Shown here: piece by piece, positions 8,636 to 17,810 of the stretch | Numbering within the stretch: the stretch's first letter is position 1 | Layout: each line of letters begins with the position of its first letter | NCBI RefSeq assembly: GCF_026340655.1 | Contig: NZ_JAPEOZ010000001.1 | Coordinates: 4,774,001-4,838,000 of the forward strand | Length of the DNA: 64,000 nt | Source: Streptomyces sp. NBC_01275 | GTDB taxonomy: Bacteria > Actinomycetota > Actinomycetes > Streptomycetales > Streptomycetaceae | Direction: 5' to 3' | The notes under the pieces: generated by a model | Seen by the model: only the letters and a program-made list of their open reading frames with translations | Told to the model about the DNA's origin: nothing | Databases searched by the model: none | Made by a program: the position numbers and the translations under genes

Positions 8636-8733
8636 CCCGAGGCGGACCCCGGTGACCTGACCGGCACCGGTCCCGCACCACCGGCACCGCCCTCACCGAA
8701 AGGCGCGTAGGGCGCCTACGAACCCTGCCGTAT

Positions 8734-8760
8734 CGCCCCGGCCGGCCTCGGGCCGGGGCG
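8734..8760 (+). terminator. Terminator after the small membrane gene
   Basis: CGCCCCGGCC at 8734-8743 pairs exactly with GGCCGGGGCG at 8751-8760 across a 7-nt loop, in the gap before the FemX-like gene. Confidence 0.6.
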
Positions 8761-8867
8761 AAGGTTCCGTACGCCCAGTCAGGCCGCTTCCCAGGCGCAG
8801 TAGGCTTCGGCGCGAGAGCCGGAGCCCCTGTACCCATGGGGACACCCCAGCCCGAGGAGCGCCCCGA

Positions 8868-9989
8868 ATGAGCCTGACCCTGAGGACGATCAGCCGCGAG
8901 CAGCATCTGGCGTACATCCAGAGCCTGTCGTCGGCAAGCCACATGCAGGTTCCGGCCTGGGCTGACGTCAAGGCGGAGTGGCGTTCGGAGAGCCTCGGCT
9001 GGTTCGACGGACGCACCGGTGACCTCGTCGGCGTCGGCCTCGTCCTCTACCGTCAGCTGCCCAAGATCAAGCGCTACCTGGCCTATCTGCCCGAGGGCCC
9101 GGTCATCAACTGGTACGCGCCGAATCTGACGGAGTGGCTGGAACCGATGCTCGCGCACCTCAAGCAACAGGGCGCGTTCTCGGTGAAGATGGGCCCGCCG
9201 GTGATCATCCGGCGCTGGGAGGCCACCTCCATCAAGGCGGGCATCCAGAGCCCGGACGTGAAGCGGCTGCGCGACATCGAGGCCGACTTCATCGAACCGC
9301 GCGCCTTCGAGGTGGCCGACAAGCTGCGCCGGATGGGCTGGCAGCAGGGCGAGGACGGCGGTGCCGGCTTCGGCGACGTCCAGCCGCGCTACGTCTACCA
9401 GGTGCCGCTGGCGAACCGTTCCCTTGAAGAGGTCCACAGGAACTTCAACCAGCTGTGGCGCCGCAACATCAAGAAGGCCGAGAAGGCCGGCGTCGAGGTC
9501 GTCCAGGGCGGTTACCACGACCTCGAGGAATGGCAGCGGCTGTACGAGATCACGGCCGTGCGCGACCACTTCCGGCCGCGCCCGCTGTCGTACTTCCAGC
9601 GCATGTGGACGGCCCTCAACACCGAGGACCCCAACCGCATGCGGCTGTACTTCGCCCGCCACAACGGCGTGAACCTGTCGGCGGCGACGATGCTGATCGT
9701 CGGCGGGCACGTCTGGTACTCCTACGGCGCCTCCGACAACATCGGCCGTGAGTTCCGCCCCTCGAACGCGATGCAGTGGCGGATGCTGCGCGACGCCTAC
9801 GCGCTCGGCGCCACCGTCTACGACCTGCGCGGCATCTCCGACTCACTGGACGAGACCGACCACCTCTTCGGTCTGATCCAGTTCAAGGTCGGCACGGGCG
9901 GACAGGCCGCCGAGTACCTCGGCGAGTGGGACTTCCCGCTCAACAAGCTGCTCCACAAGGCGCTCGACATCTACATGTCGCGCCGCTGA
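8868..9989 (+). CDS. femX: FemX/FemAB-family peptidoglycan bridge aminoacyltransferase
   Basis: 373 aa. Fem enzymes add amino acids from aminoacyl-tRNA to the lysine or diaminopimelate side chain of lipid II. Streptomyces peptidoglycan has a single glycine bridge, so glycine addition is the expected reaction. The two GNAT-like halves are visible, the second with LWRRNIKKAEKAGVEV and the end region YDLRGISDSLDETDHLFGLI, FKVGTGGQAAEYLGEWDFPL, both typical of Fem proteins. The coiled-coil arm of staphylococcal FemA is absent, as in FemX. GAGGAG-type SD upstream. Likely works with the adjacent racemase-like and PBP genes in wall building. Confidence 0.88.
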   Translation: MSLTLRTISREQHLAYIQSLSSASHMQVPAWADVKAEWRSESLGWFDGRTGDLVGVGLVLYRQLPKIKRYLAYLPEGPVINWYAPNLTEWLEPMLAHLKQQGAFSVKMGPPVIIRRWEATSIKAGIQSPDVKRLRDIEADFIEPRAFEVADKLRRMGWQQGEDGGAGFGDVQPRYVYQVPLANRSLEEVHRNFNQLWRRNIKKAEKAGVEVVQGGYHDLEEWQRLYEITAVRDHFRPRPLSYFQRMWTALNTEDPNRMRLYFARHNGVNLSAATMLIVGGHVWYSYGASDNIGREFRPSNAMQWRMLRDAYALGATVYDLRGISDSLDETDHLFGLIQFKVGTGGQAAEYLGEWDFPLNKLLHKALDIYMSRR

Positions 9990-10072
9990 CGTCACGTTCA
10001 GTGATTCCATACCTCTGACGCCTCTGACGCGTTTCCCCACACGGCAGCCACGAGAAAGGTCCCGGTCCGGCC

Positions 10073-11104
10073 ATGGCGCTCACGCTCTACGTCGACACCG
10101 CGCGCTGGCGGGCGCACCACAAGCACGTGCAGGAGCAGTTCCCAAGCCTCGTCCCGGTCTGCAAGGGCAACGGCTACGGCTTCGGGCACGAGCGGCTGGC
10201 GGAGGAGGCCACGCGGCTGGGCTCGGACATCCTGGCCGTCGGCACGACGTACGAGGCCGCGCGCATCAAGGACTTCTTCGGCGGCGACCTGCTGGTGCTG
10301 ACGCCGTACCGGCGCGGCGAGGAGCCCGTCCCGCTGCCCGACCGGGTGGTGCGCTCGGTGTCCTCGGTCGACGGGGTGTACGGGCTCGTGGGCGCCCGGG
10401 TGGTCATCGAGGTGATGTCGTCGATGAAGCGGCACGGCATCAGCGAGCAGGACCTTCCGCAGCTGCACGCCGCCATCGAGAACGTCAGACTCGAGGGCTT
10501 CGCCATCCATCTGCCGCTGGACCGCACCGACGGCTCCGACGCCGTCGAGGAGGTCATCGGCTGGATGGACCGGCTGCGCGCGGCCCGGCTGCCGCTGCAC
10601 ACCATGTTCGTCAGCCACCTCAAGGCCGACGAACTCGCCCGGCTCCAGCAGCAGTTCCCGCAGACCCGCTTCCGCGCGCGCATCGGCACCCGCCTGTGGC
10701 TGGGGGACCACGACGCCACCGAGTACCGCGGCGCGGTCCTGGACGTCACCAGCGTCGCCAAGGGCGACCGCTTCGGCTACCGGCAGCAGAAGGCGGCCTC
10801 CGACGGCTTCCTGGTCGTCGTGGCCGGCGGTACGTCGCACGGGGTGGGTCTGGAGGCCCCGAAGGCCCTGCACGGCGTCATGCCCCGCGCCAAGGGCGTC
10901 GCCCGCGCCGGTCTCGCCACCGTGAACCGGAACCTCTCGCCGTTCGTCTGGGGCGGCAAGCAGCGCTGGTTCGCCGAGCCGCCGCACATGCAGGTGTCCA
11001 TCCTGTTCGTGCCCTCGGACGCCCCGGAGCCCCAGGTCGGCGACGAGCTGGTGGCCCATCTGCGGCACACCACCACGCAGTTCGACCGGATCGTCGACCG
11101 CTGA
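10073..11104 (+). CDS. Alanine-racemase-like PLP protein (fold type III)
   Basis: 343 aa. The N-terminal barrel carries VCKGNGYGFG with Lys31, aligned with the PLP-binding lysine of alanine racemase (VKADAYGHG in classical Alr). A C-terminal beta domain follows (GTRLWLGDHDATEYRGAVLD). It differs from housekeeping Alr: the lysine motif is altered, I see no obvious catalytic Tyr of the classic kind, and it is located with femX rather than with D-Ala ligase genes. It may racemise another amino acid or serve a wall-related role. It is in line with femX (83 bp gap) and ends at a strong terminator. Confidence 0.75.
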   Translation: MALTLYVDTARWRAHHKHVQEQFPSLVPVCKGNGYGFGHERLAEEATRLGSDILAVGTTYEAARIKDFFGGDLLVLTPYRRGEEPVPLPDRVVRSVSSVDGVYGLVGARVVIEVMSSMKRHGISEQDLPQLHAAIENVRLEGFAIHLPLDRTDGSDAVEEVIGWMDRLRAARLPLHTMFVSHLKADELARLQQQFPQTRFRARIGTRLWLGDHDATEYRGAVLDVTSVAKGDRFGYRQQKAASDGFLVVVAGGTSHGVGLEAPKALHGVMPRAKGVARAGLATVNRNLSPFVWGGKQRWFAEPPHMQVSILFVPSDAPEPQVGDELVAHLRHTTTQFDRIVDR

Positions 11105-11140
11105 GCACCCGAGCGACCCAGAAGACGCCAAAGACGTAGA

Positions 11141-11186
11141 CACCGAAGAGGCCGTACACGGAGATCCGTGTACGGCCTCTTCGGTG
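11141..11186. terminator. Bidirectional terminator, 21-bp perfect stem
   Basis: Arms 11141-11161 and 11166-11186 are exact reverse complements around a 4-nt loop (AGAT is part of the loop region), between the convergent racemase-like gene and the glycosyltransferase gene. Confidence 0.85.
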
Positions 11187-11231
11187 TCCGGCGCCACTTC
11201 CGGTGCTACGTCGGGACAGCCCGCTGTTCGC

Positions 11232-12731
11232 TCACAGCGAACCGTCGACGGCGTCCTGCTTGCCCCACTCCACCTGCGGCCCGTCGAAGTGCGAGGCGTG
11301 CCGGGGCGGATGGGCCGCGGCGCCCAGGACGAAGACGTCCTCCGCCCCGTCGAGCACACCGCCCGAGGGATCGTCGTCGCCCGCCTGCCGCACCACGTCC
11401 CGCTCCGGCATCAGGATGTCGCGCACGACCACGACGCACAGGTAGAGCGTCCCGAGCAGGTGCGCGCCGATCGCCCAGTGGTAGCCGTCGGTCGGCAGGC
11501 CCTTGTGGGCGTCTCCGCTGGTCGTGTAGGCGAGGTACATCCAGATGCCCAGGAAGTACGCGACCTCGCACGCCTGCCAGATCAGGAAGTCCCGCCACTT
11601 CGGCCGGGCCAGCACGGCCAGCGGCACCAGCCACAGGACGTACTGCGGCGAGTAGACCTTGTTGGTGAGGATGAAGGCCGCCACCATCAGAAACGCGAGC
11701 TGGGCGAAGCGAGGACGGCGGGGCGCGGTCAGCGTCAGCCCCGCGATGCCCAGGAAGCACAGCACGACCATGAGCGTGGCGAGGGTGTTGACGCTGTCGG
11801 TGGTGAGCGGATCGCTGGAGTTCTGGGCCAGGATCAGCCAGAAGGAGCCGAAGTCGACGCCCCGCTCCTGGCTGAACCGGTAGAACTTCGACCATCCCTC
11901 GAAGGCGAAGAGCATCACCGGCAGGTTCACCACCAGCCAGGCGATGACGGCGCTGCCCAGGGCCTGGCCGAAGTCCCGCCACTTCCCCGCGCGCCAGCAC
12001 AGCACGAACAGCGGTCCGAGGAGTACGACGGGGTAGAGCTTGGCGGCCGTGGCAAGGCCCAGCAGAACGCCGAACGCGACGGACCGGCCCCTCGACCACA
12101 TCAGCATCGCCGCGGCCGTCAGGGCGACCGCCAGCAGGTCCCAGTTGATGGTGGCGGTCAGCACGAAGGCGGGGGCCAGGGCGACCAGCAGACCGTCCCA
12201 GGGGCGCCGGGCATGCGTACGGGCCACGCAGACGGCGATGACGGCCGCGCAGGCCATCAGCAGCCCTGCGTTGACCATCCAGTACCACTGCTCCTGGTGC
12301 TGGAGGCTGCCGCTGCCCGGTGTCAGCCAGTTCGCCACCTCCATGAACACGCCGGTCAGCACCGGGTACTCGAGGTAGTCCATGTCGCCGGGGAGCTTGT
12401 CGAAGTACGGTACGAGACCGTCGGCGAACCCGCGTCCCTGGTAGAGGTGTGGGATGTCCGAGTAGCACGCGTGCGTGTACTGGGAACTGGCGCCGAAGAA
12501 CCAGGCGCCGTTGTAGCAGGGCGCCTTCTGGATCAAGCCGAGGGCGAACATCCCGATCGCCACGAGCGCGACGACCCGCACGGGAGTCCACCAGGACGTC
12601 CCGGTCAGGGCCCGCCGACCGAGGGGGCCGCCGATCAGCTCACTTCCGGCCGCGGCCACCTTGTCGTCCCTGGTCGGCCGCACCGGCTCCGGCTCGTGCA
12701 CGCGCACTGGCGTCGATTCTGCACTGGGCAT
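11232..12731 (-). CDS. GT87-type polytopic membrane glycosyltransferase (mannosyltransferase-like)
   Basis: 499 aa from the ATG at 12731, preferred over the ATG at 12740 because GGCAGG then sits at normal SD distance. About 10 membrane segments. The first external loop holds acidic residues typical of GT-C enzymes (DMDYLEYPVLTGVFMEVANW), and the internal motif LGLATAAKLYPVVLLGPL is the characteristic DUF2029/GT87 signature. Such enzymes transfer mannose from polyprenyl-phosphomannose outside the membrane. In mycobacteria the equivalent gene lies beside ponA1 and before rpsF, matching this context. Substrate unproven. Confidence 0.82.
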   Translation of the reverse strand: MPSAESTPVRVHEPEPVRPTRDDKVAAAGSELIGGPLGRRALTGTSWWTPVRVVALVAIGMFALGLIQKAPCYNGAWFFGASSQYTHACYSDIPHLYQGRGFADGLVPYFDKLPGDMDYLEYPVLTGVFMEVANWLTPGSGSLQHQEQWYWMVNAGLLMACAAVIAVCVARTHARRPWDGLLVALAPAFVLTATINWDLLAVALTAAAMLMWSRGRSVAFGVLLGLATAAKLYPVVLLGPLFVLCWRAGKWRDFGQALGSAVIAWLVVNLPVMLFAFEGWSKFYRFSQERGVDFGSFWLILAQNSSDPLTTDSVNTLATLMVVLCFLGIAGLTLTAPRRPRFAQLAFLMVAAFILTNKVYSPQYVLWLVPLAVLARPKWRDFLIWQACEVAYFLGIWMYLAYTTSGDAHKGLPTDGYHWAIGAHLLGTLYLCVVVVRDILMPERDVVRQAGDDDPSGGVLDGAEDVFVLGAAAHPPRHASHFDGPQVEWGKQDAVDGSL

Positions 12732-12767
12732 GGGCCACATCCTGCCGTACGGACCTAGGAAAAAGCC

Positions 12768-12803
12768 GAGGGCCGCCCCACCTGGTCCGGTGGAGCGGCC
12801 CTC
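12768..12803 (-). terminator. Hairpin downstream of the PBP gene
   Basis: GAGGGCCGC at 12768-12776 pairs with GCGGCCCTC at 12795-12803, with an inner CCACC/GGTGG helix. It directly abuts the parS site at 12804 and lies between the PBP stop and the glycosyltransferase start on the same strand, so it should separate the two units. Confidence 0.65.
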
Positions 12804-12839
12804 GTTTCACGTGAAACATCCGCATGTTTCACGTGAAAC
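12804..12839. promoter_or_regulatory. Two perfect parS sites
   Basis: GTTTCACGTGAAAC at 12804-12817 and 12826-12839; centre spacing is 22 bp, about two helical turns. Intergenic between the PBP and glycosyltransferase genes. Confidence 0.92.
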
Positions 12840-12862
12840 ACCCGAGTCGGGCGATAGCGCGG

Positions 12863-15550
12863 TTACCCGGCTGGACCTCCGAAGAGTCCTCCGTTGCCGT
12901 TGCCGTTTCCTCTCGAGGTGTCGCTCGTATCCGTAGCGGTCGGTGTCGGGGTCGTGTCCCCGCCCGTGCCGCCCGTGTCGGTGCCACCCGTGTCCGTACC
13001 GCCCGTGTCATCACACCCGAAGAAGGTGTTACAGGTGTCGGTCGGCGAGGGGGAGGGCTCGGGCTCCGACTCCGTGGCGGTCGGTGTCGGGGACGGCTCC
13101 GGCTCCTCGCTCTCGATGTCCGCGGGAGTCGGAGTCGGGGACGGTTCCTCGTTGACGACCTCACCGATGGGCTCCGGCTCCGGGAAGTCCTTCACCGGCG
13201 TGCCCTCCAGCGCCTCGGCCATGTAGTCGTGCCAGATCTGGGCCGGGAACGATGCACCGTGGATCTTCGCCTCGCCGCCCGTTCCGTACATCTCCAGGAA
13301 CGTGCGGTTCTTGTTCGTCTCGTCGTCGTCGTAGCGGAACATGGTCACCGCGGTCGACAGCTGCGGGGTGTAGCCCACGAACCAGGCGGACTTGTTGCCG
13401 TCGGTGGTACCGGTCTTGCCGGCCACCTCACGGCCCGGCAGCTGGGCGGCGGTGCCCGTGCCCTTGTCGACCACGGTCTTCAGGACGTCCGTGACGTTGT
13501 CGGCGACCTTCGAGGTGTACGCCTGCTTCGTCTGGGTCTCGTGCGTGAAGATCTGGCCCTTCTCGCTCGTGACCTTCTCGACGGAGTACGGGTCACGCTG
13601 CTTGCCGCTGGAGGCGAAGGTGGCGTACGCACCCGCCATACGGATCGCGCTCGGGTCGGAGATGCCGATCGAGAACGACGGGAAGCCGGTGCCGGTCAGG
13701 CTGTTCTCCCGCAGGCCCGCACTGACCGCGGCTTCCTTCACCTTGTCCAGACCGACATCCATGCCGAGCTGCACGAAGGCGGAGTTCACCGACTCACGCA
13801 TCGCCTCACGCAGGTCGATCTTGAATTTGGGCGCGCTGCCGGCGGAGACGTTGCCGTCATTGGTCTGCAGCCACTCCTCGCCCTTCTCGTTCTTCCAGAT
13901 CGTGCCGTCGTAGTTCCTGATCTTGAGCTTGTTCTGGCCGCTGAACAGACTGTCGGGGGAGACGATGGTGCGCTCGTCCTGCGCCTGGGACGAGCCCAGA
14001 TCCGGATCGCGCACGCCCCAGGTCATCGCGGCCGCGAGCACGAACGGCTTGAACGTCGAACCGACCTGGGCACCGGTCTGGTCGGCGTTGTCGGTGAAGT
14101 GCTTGGTGGCGTCCTCACCGCCGTAGATGGCCCGGATGGCACCGGTGTCCGGTTCCACGGACGCCCCGCCGAACTGGACGTGCGTATCCGTCTTCGGGCG
14201 CTGGTCCGGCTTGATCTTGGCCTTCTGGACCTTCTTGACCGCCGCCTCGAGTTCCGTGACCTTCTTCTTGTCGAAGGTCGTGTAGATCGAGTAGCCGCCC
14301 TGTTGCAGCTGGTTCTGGGTGATTCCGGTCGTCTTGCTGTTGGTGACCAGATAGCTGTTGGCGAGGTCGACGAGGTAGCCGACCTGCCCCTTCAGGTCGG
14401 TGTTCGACCGGGGGTTCTTCCACTTGGGAAGCGACGTGTACTTGGCCCGCACCGAGGCGTCGAGGTGCCCGTACTCGACCATCTTGTCAAGGGTGTCCTG
14501 CATCTGGAGCAGGGCGCGCTTGCTGTTCTTCTCGGGCGTGGCGTTGATCGAGTCGATGGACGTCGCGCCCGCCGGGTCGTAGTACGTGGCGCCCTTCAGC
14601 GTGGCGGCCAGGAACGCGCACTCGCCCGGGTCGAGCTTGATGGCGTCCTTGTCGAAGTAGGCACGCGCGGCGGCCTGGATCCCGTAGGCGCCGCGACCGT
14701 AGTACGCGGAGTTCAGGTAGCCGGCCATGATGACGTTCTTGTCGACCTCGGCCCCCACCTTGACCGACACCATGATCTCCTTGAACTTCCGGGAGATCGT
14801 CTGCGACTGGTCGTTCAGCATGGCGTTCTTGACGTACTGCTGGGTGATCGTCGAACCACCCTGTGTCTGTCCGCCCCGCGCCATGTTGAACACGGCGCGC
14901 GCGATGCCTTTGGGGTCGATGCCGTTGTCGTCGTAGAAGGTCTTGTTCTCCTGCGAGATCACCGCCCAGCGCATCTCCTCGGGGATCTGCGAGAGGCCGA
15001 TGATCTGACGGTTCGTCTCGCCACCGGTGGCAACCATCTGGCTGCCGTCCTTCCAGTAGTAGACGTTGTTCTCCGCCTCCGCCGTATCGGCGACCTTCGG
15101 GATGCCCACCACGGCGTACCCGATGCCCGCGACGGCCACCAGGCTGCCCACGAAGCCGACGAACAGGCCGGTGACGAGCTTCCAGGACGGCACCCAGCGC
15201 TGCCAGCCGTCCTTCTCGGAGCGCGGATAGTCAATGAGGCGCTTCCGGCCGGGCGCCGAGCGCCCTCTGCCCCGTCCGGGCCCGGACGGGTCGCCACGGC
15301 GGCCCCCTGCGGGCTCGGCCGTTCTGCGCCGGCCGCCCGAGCTTCTCTGGGACGCGCGCCGGGCCTCGGCGCGGCTGCCGTACGACTCTTCCTCGTCTCC
15401 GGACCCGTAACCCAACCCGTAGTCGGAAGGAGATCCGGTGGCGCCTCGCGGTGCCGCGCGGCGGCCGGAGGACGGACCGGACTGGCCGCGTCGGGCCGCG
15501 GCACGTCCGCCTTCCTGCGGCTGCGGCGGTTTGCGACGGTGCTCGCTCAT
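12863..15550 (-). CDS. Class A penicillin-binding protein (transglycosylase/transpeptidase)
   Basis: 895 aa from the ATG at 15550 (GAGGAG upstream). Order: a basic, low-complexity cytoplasmic tail of about 110 residues; one membrane anchor (LVTGLFVGFVGSLVAVAGIG); a GT51 transglycosylase domain with catalytic Glu near residue 200 in ISQENKTFYDDNGID and the GGSTITQQYVKN motif; a transpeptidase domain with STFK (nucleophile Ser near residue 498), SVN (ESVNSAFVQ) and KTG (GKTGTTDGNKSAWF). The C-terminus is an acidic Pro/Thr/Ser tail with DTGGT repeats. It polymerises and cross-links peptidoglycan outside the membrane. Same position as ponA1 in mycobacteria. Confidence 0.95.
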   Translation of the reverse strand: MSEHRRKPPQPQEGGRAAARRGQSGPSSGRRAAPRGATGSPSDYGLGYGSGDEEESYGSRAEARRASQRSSGGRRRTAEPAGGRRGDPSGPGRGRGRSAPGRKRLIDYPRSEKDGWQRWVPSWKLVTGLFVGFVGSLVAVAGIGYAVVGIPKVADTAEAENNVYYWKDGSQMVATGGETNRQIIGLSQIPEEMRWAVISQENKTFYDDNGIDPKGIARAVFNMARGGQTQGGSTITQQYVKNAMLNDQSQTISRKFKEIMVSVKVGAEVDKNVIMAGYLNSAYYGRGAYGIQAAARAYFDKDAIKLDPGECAFLAATLKGATYYDPAGATSIDSINATPEKNSKRALLQMQDTLDKMVEYGHLDASVRAKYTSLPKWKNPRSNTDLKGQVGYLVDLANSYLVTNSKTTGITQNQLQQGGYSIYTTFDKKKVTELEAAVKKVQKAKIKPDQRPKTDTHVQFGGASVEPDTGAIRAIYGGEDATKHFTDNADQTGAQVGSTFKPFVLAAAMTWGVRDPDLGSSQAQDERTIVSPDSLFSGQNKLKIRNYDGTIWKNEKGEEWLQTNDGNVSAGSAPKFKIDLREAMRESVNSAFVQLGMDVGLDKVKEAAVSAGLRENSLTGTGFPSFSIGISDPSAIRMAGAYATFASSGKQRDPYSVEKVTSEKGQIFTHETQTKQAYTSKVADNVTDVLKTVVDKGTGTAAQLPGREVAGKTGTTDGNKSAWFVGYTPQLSTAVTMFRYDDDETNKNRTFLEMYGTGGEAKIHGASFPAQIWHDYMAEALEGTPVKDFPEPEPIGEVVNEEPSPTPTPADIESEEPEPSPTPTATESEPEPSPSPTDTCNTFFGCDDTGGTDTGGTDTGGTGGDTTPTPTATDTSDTSRGNGNGNGGLFGGPAG

Positions 15551-15851
15551 CGAACGATTACTCCTCGGGCAGGCGCATCCGTGCGCGCCTGGAAAGGGCG
15601 GCTGGTTTCCTGTCCCCCCGAAGTACGGATGCGGTCGGTCGCGCATTCACCCGTACGGCACCGAGGACCTCGACGCCCCCCGGCGTCTCATGGGTCCCGG
15701 TGGTGTGCATGGCGCACAGACTACGCACCGTCAAAACCTGCCTTGCCCCGAGGTTCACCTCAAATCAGGCAAGTCGCCTGCAACGAATCGGTGATGTGAT
15801 CCCGTTCACCGTCTCCCCACTTGTCCCATCCGGAAGGCCGTTCTATCGTCG

Positions 15852-15874
15852 TGATGTATCGAGTCGATACATCA
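15852..15874. promoter_or_regulatory. Probable PadR operator
   Basis: TGATGTATCGA and TCGATACATCA form an 11-bp perfect inverted repeat around a single G, 29 bp before the padR ATG. The ATGT...ACAT core agrees with known PadR-type operators, so autoregulation is likely. The 353-bp gap 15551-15903 also contains the divergent PBP promoter; no other clear structure seen. Confidence 0.7.
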
Positions 15875-15903
15875 GCGCGAGATAAGGCCAGGAGGAGGCG
15901 ACG

Positions 15904-16587
15904 ATGAGCCGGCGTTCCGGGATCCTCGAGTTCGCCGTACTCGGCCTGCTCCGCGAGTCCCCTATGCACGGGTATGAGCTGCGCAAACGGCTCAACACGT
16001 CACTGGGTGTGTTCCGTGCGTTCAGCTACGGGACGCTGTATCCCTGCCTCAAGACGCTCGTCGCCAACGGCTGGTTGATCGAGGAACCGGGGAACACGAC
16101 CGAGGACGCCCTCGCCGCACCGCTCACCGGGCGTCGCGCCAAGATCGTCTACCGGTTGACGGCTGAAGGTAAGGAGCACTTCGAGGAACTGCTCTCGCAG
16201 ACGGGGCCCGACGCGTACGAGGACGAGCATTTCGCCGCACGCTTCGCCTTCTTCGGGCAGACGTCGCGCGATGTTCGCATGCGCGTACTGGAGGGCCGCC
16301 GCAGCCGGCTGGAGGAGCGTCTGGAGAAGATGCGCGCCTCCCTGGCGCGCACCCGGGAGCGCCTCGACGACTACACGCTCGAGCTCCAGCGCCACGGAAT
16401 GGAGTCCGTGGAGCGCGAAGTGCGCTGGCTGAACGAGCTCATCGAGAGCGAGCGGGCCGGACGGGACCTGAAGGGTTCCGTCCCGGGGGGGTCCGCACAG
16501 CAGAACACCACATCTGGAGCGGCGGGCGGCCTGCCCCGTCCCGGGGACACCCCCGGGACGGATCCGTCCGACGACACCACCACATGA
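15904..16587 (+). CDS. PadR-family transcriptional regulator
   Basis: 227 aa, ATG with AGGAGG six bases upstream. The N-terminal winged helix (ILEFAVLGLLRESPMHGYEL, then FSYGTLYPCLKTLVANGWL) is the PadR signature. Residues about 95-180 form the coiled, charged C-terminal Vir-act-alpha type domain used for dimerisation. A Pro/Thr/Gly-rich tail of about 30 residues ends the protein. The gene lies directly before inositol-phosphate synthase, an order also found in mycobacteria (padR-ino1). It may regulate itself through the palindrome at 15852-15874 and perhaps ino1. Confidence 0.93.
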   Translation: MSRRSGILEFAVLGLLRESPMHGYELRKRLNTSLGVFRAFSYGTLYPCLKTLVANGWLIEEPGNTTEDALAAPLTGRRAKIVYRLTAEGKEHFEELLSQTGPDAYEDEHFAARFAFFGQTSRDVRMRVLEGRRSRLEERLEKMRASLARTRERLDDYTLELQRHGMESVEREVRWLNELIESERAGRDLKGSVPGGSAQQNTTSGAAGGLPRPGDTPGTDPSDDTTT

Positions 16588-16632
16588 GGTCCAGTCAGGG
16601 CCTCACCTCGAATCACACAGGGAGCAACCGGA

Positions 16633-17715
16633 ATGGGTTCGGTTCGCGTAGCCATCGTCGGCGTGGGCAACTGCGCCGCCTCGCTGGTACAGGGCGTCGA
16701 GTACTACAAGGACGCCGACCCGGCGTCCAAGGTCCCGGGCCTGATGCACGTGCAGTTCGGCGACTACCACGTCGGTGACGTCGAGTTCGTCGCCGCGTTC
16801 GACGTCGACGCGAAGAAGGTCGGCCTCGACCTCTCCGACGCCATCGGTGCCAGCGAGAACAACACCATCAAGATCTGCGACGTCCCGAACAAGGGCGTCA
16901 CGGTCCAGCGCGGCCACACCCTCGACGGTCTCGGCAAGTACTACCGCGAGACCATCGAGGAGTCCGCCGAGGCCCCGGTCGACGTGGTCCAGGTCCTCAG
17001 GGACAAGCAGGTCGACGTGCTGATCTGCTACCTGCCCGTCGGTTCCGAGGACGCGGCGAAGTTCTACGCCCAGGCCGCCATCGACGCCAAGGTCGCGTTC
17101 GTCAACGCCCTCCCGGTCTTCATCGCCGGCACCAAGGAGTGGGCGGACAAGTTCACCGAGGCGGGCGTCCCGATCGTCGGCGACGACATCAAGTCGCAGG
17201 TCGGCGCCACCATCACGCACCGTGTGATGGCGAAGCTGTTCGAGGACCGCGGTGTCCGTCTCGAGCGCACCATGCAGCTCAACGTCGGCGGCAACATGGA
17301 CTTCAAGAACATGCTGGAGCGCGACCGCCTCGAGTCGAAGAAGATCTCGAAGACGCAGGCCGTCACCTCGCAGATCCCCGACCGCGACCTGGGCGAGAAG
17401 AACGTCCACATCGGTCCGTCGGACTACGTGCAGTGGCTGGACGACCGCAAGTGGGCGTACGTCCGCCTCGAGGGCCGCGCCTTCGGCGACGTCCCGCTGA
17501 ACCTGGAGTACAAGCTCGAGGTCTGGGACTCCCCGAACTCGGCTGGCGTCATCATCGACGCCCTGCGCGCCGCGAAGATCGCCAAGGACCGCGGCATCGG
17601 CGGCCCGATCCTGTCGGCGTCCTCGTACTTCATGAAGTCCCCGCCGGTTCAGTACTTCGACGACGAGGCCTACGCCAACGTCGAGAAGTTCATCCGCGGC
17701 GAGGTCGAGCGCTAA
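16633..17715 (+). CDS. ino1: Inositol-3-phosphate synthase
   Basis: 360 aa, the short prokaryotic form. It converts glucose 6-phosphate to 1L-myo-inositol 3-phosphate with tightly bound NAD+, the first step toward phosphatidylinositol and mycothiol in actinomycetes. The Rossmann motif is [13 protein letters not shown] near the N-terminus. The catalytic region includes [20 protein letters not shown] and [12 protein letters not shown]. It follows padR by 45 bp. Confidence high because long stretches match the actinobacterial family. Confidence 0.95.
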   Translation: MGSVRVAIVGVGNCAASLVQGVEYYKDADPASKVPGLMHVQFGDYHVGDVEFVAAFDVDAKKVGLDLSDAIGASENNTIKICDVPNKGVTVQRGHTLDGLGKYYRETIEESAEAPVDVVQVLRDKQVDVLICYLPVGSEDAAKFYAQAAIDAKVAFVNALPVFIAGTKEWADKFTEAGVPIVGDDIKSQVGATITHRVMAKLFEDRGVRLERTMQLNVGGNMDFKNMLERDRLESKKISKTQAVTSQIPDRDLGEKNVHIGPSDYVQWLDDRKWAYVRLEGRAFGDVPLNLEYKLEVWDSPNSAGVIIDALRAAKIAKDRGIGGPILSASSYFMKSPPVQYFDDEAYANVEKFIRGEVER

Positions 17716-17758
17716 CCCGACACCCCGCTGAAAATTCGCTCCTGCCAGGGCTGACGAG

Positions 17759-17786
17759 GGCCCCCGGGTCATGTGATCCGGGGGCC
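17759..17786 (+). terminator. Terminator after ino1
   Basis: CCCCCGG at 17761-17767 pairs with CCGGGGG at 17778-17784, extended by flanking G-C pairs and wobble pairs, in the 95-bp gap before the MFS gene. Confidence 0.65.
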
Positions 17787-17810
17787 TGCACGTATGTGAG
17801 GCTGTGCCCC

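Noticed and set aside
12824..15799. A 991-codon open frame on the plus strand, opposite the PBP gene
   Set aside because: Arises from GC-rich third codon positions of the real gene; the translated sequence is Arg/Leu/Val-rich without domains and the PBP motifs on the minus strand are intact.
17139..17810. Upstream extension of the MFS gene frame
   Set aside because: It overlaps the intact ino1 gene; the MFS membrane signature begins only after the ATG at 17811, and a terminator lies between.
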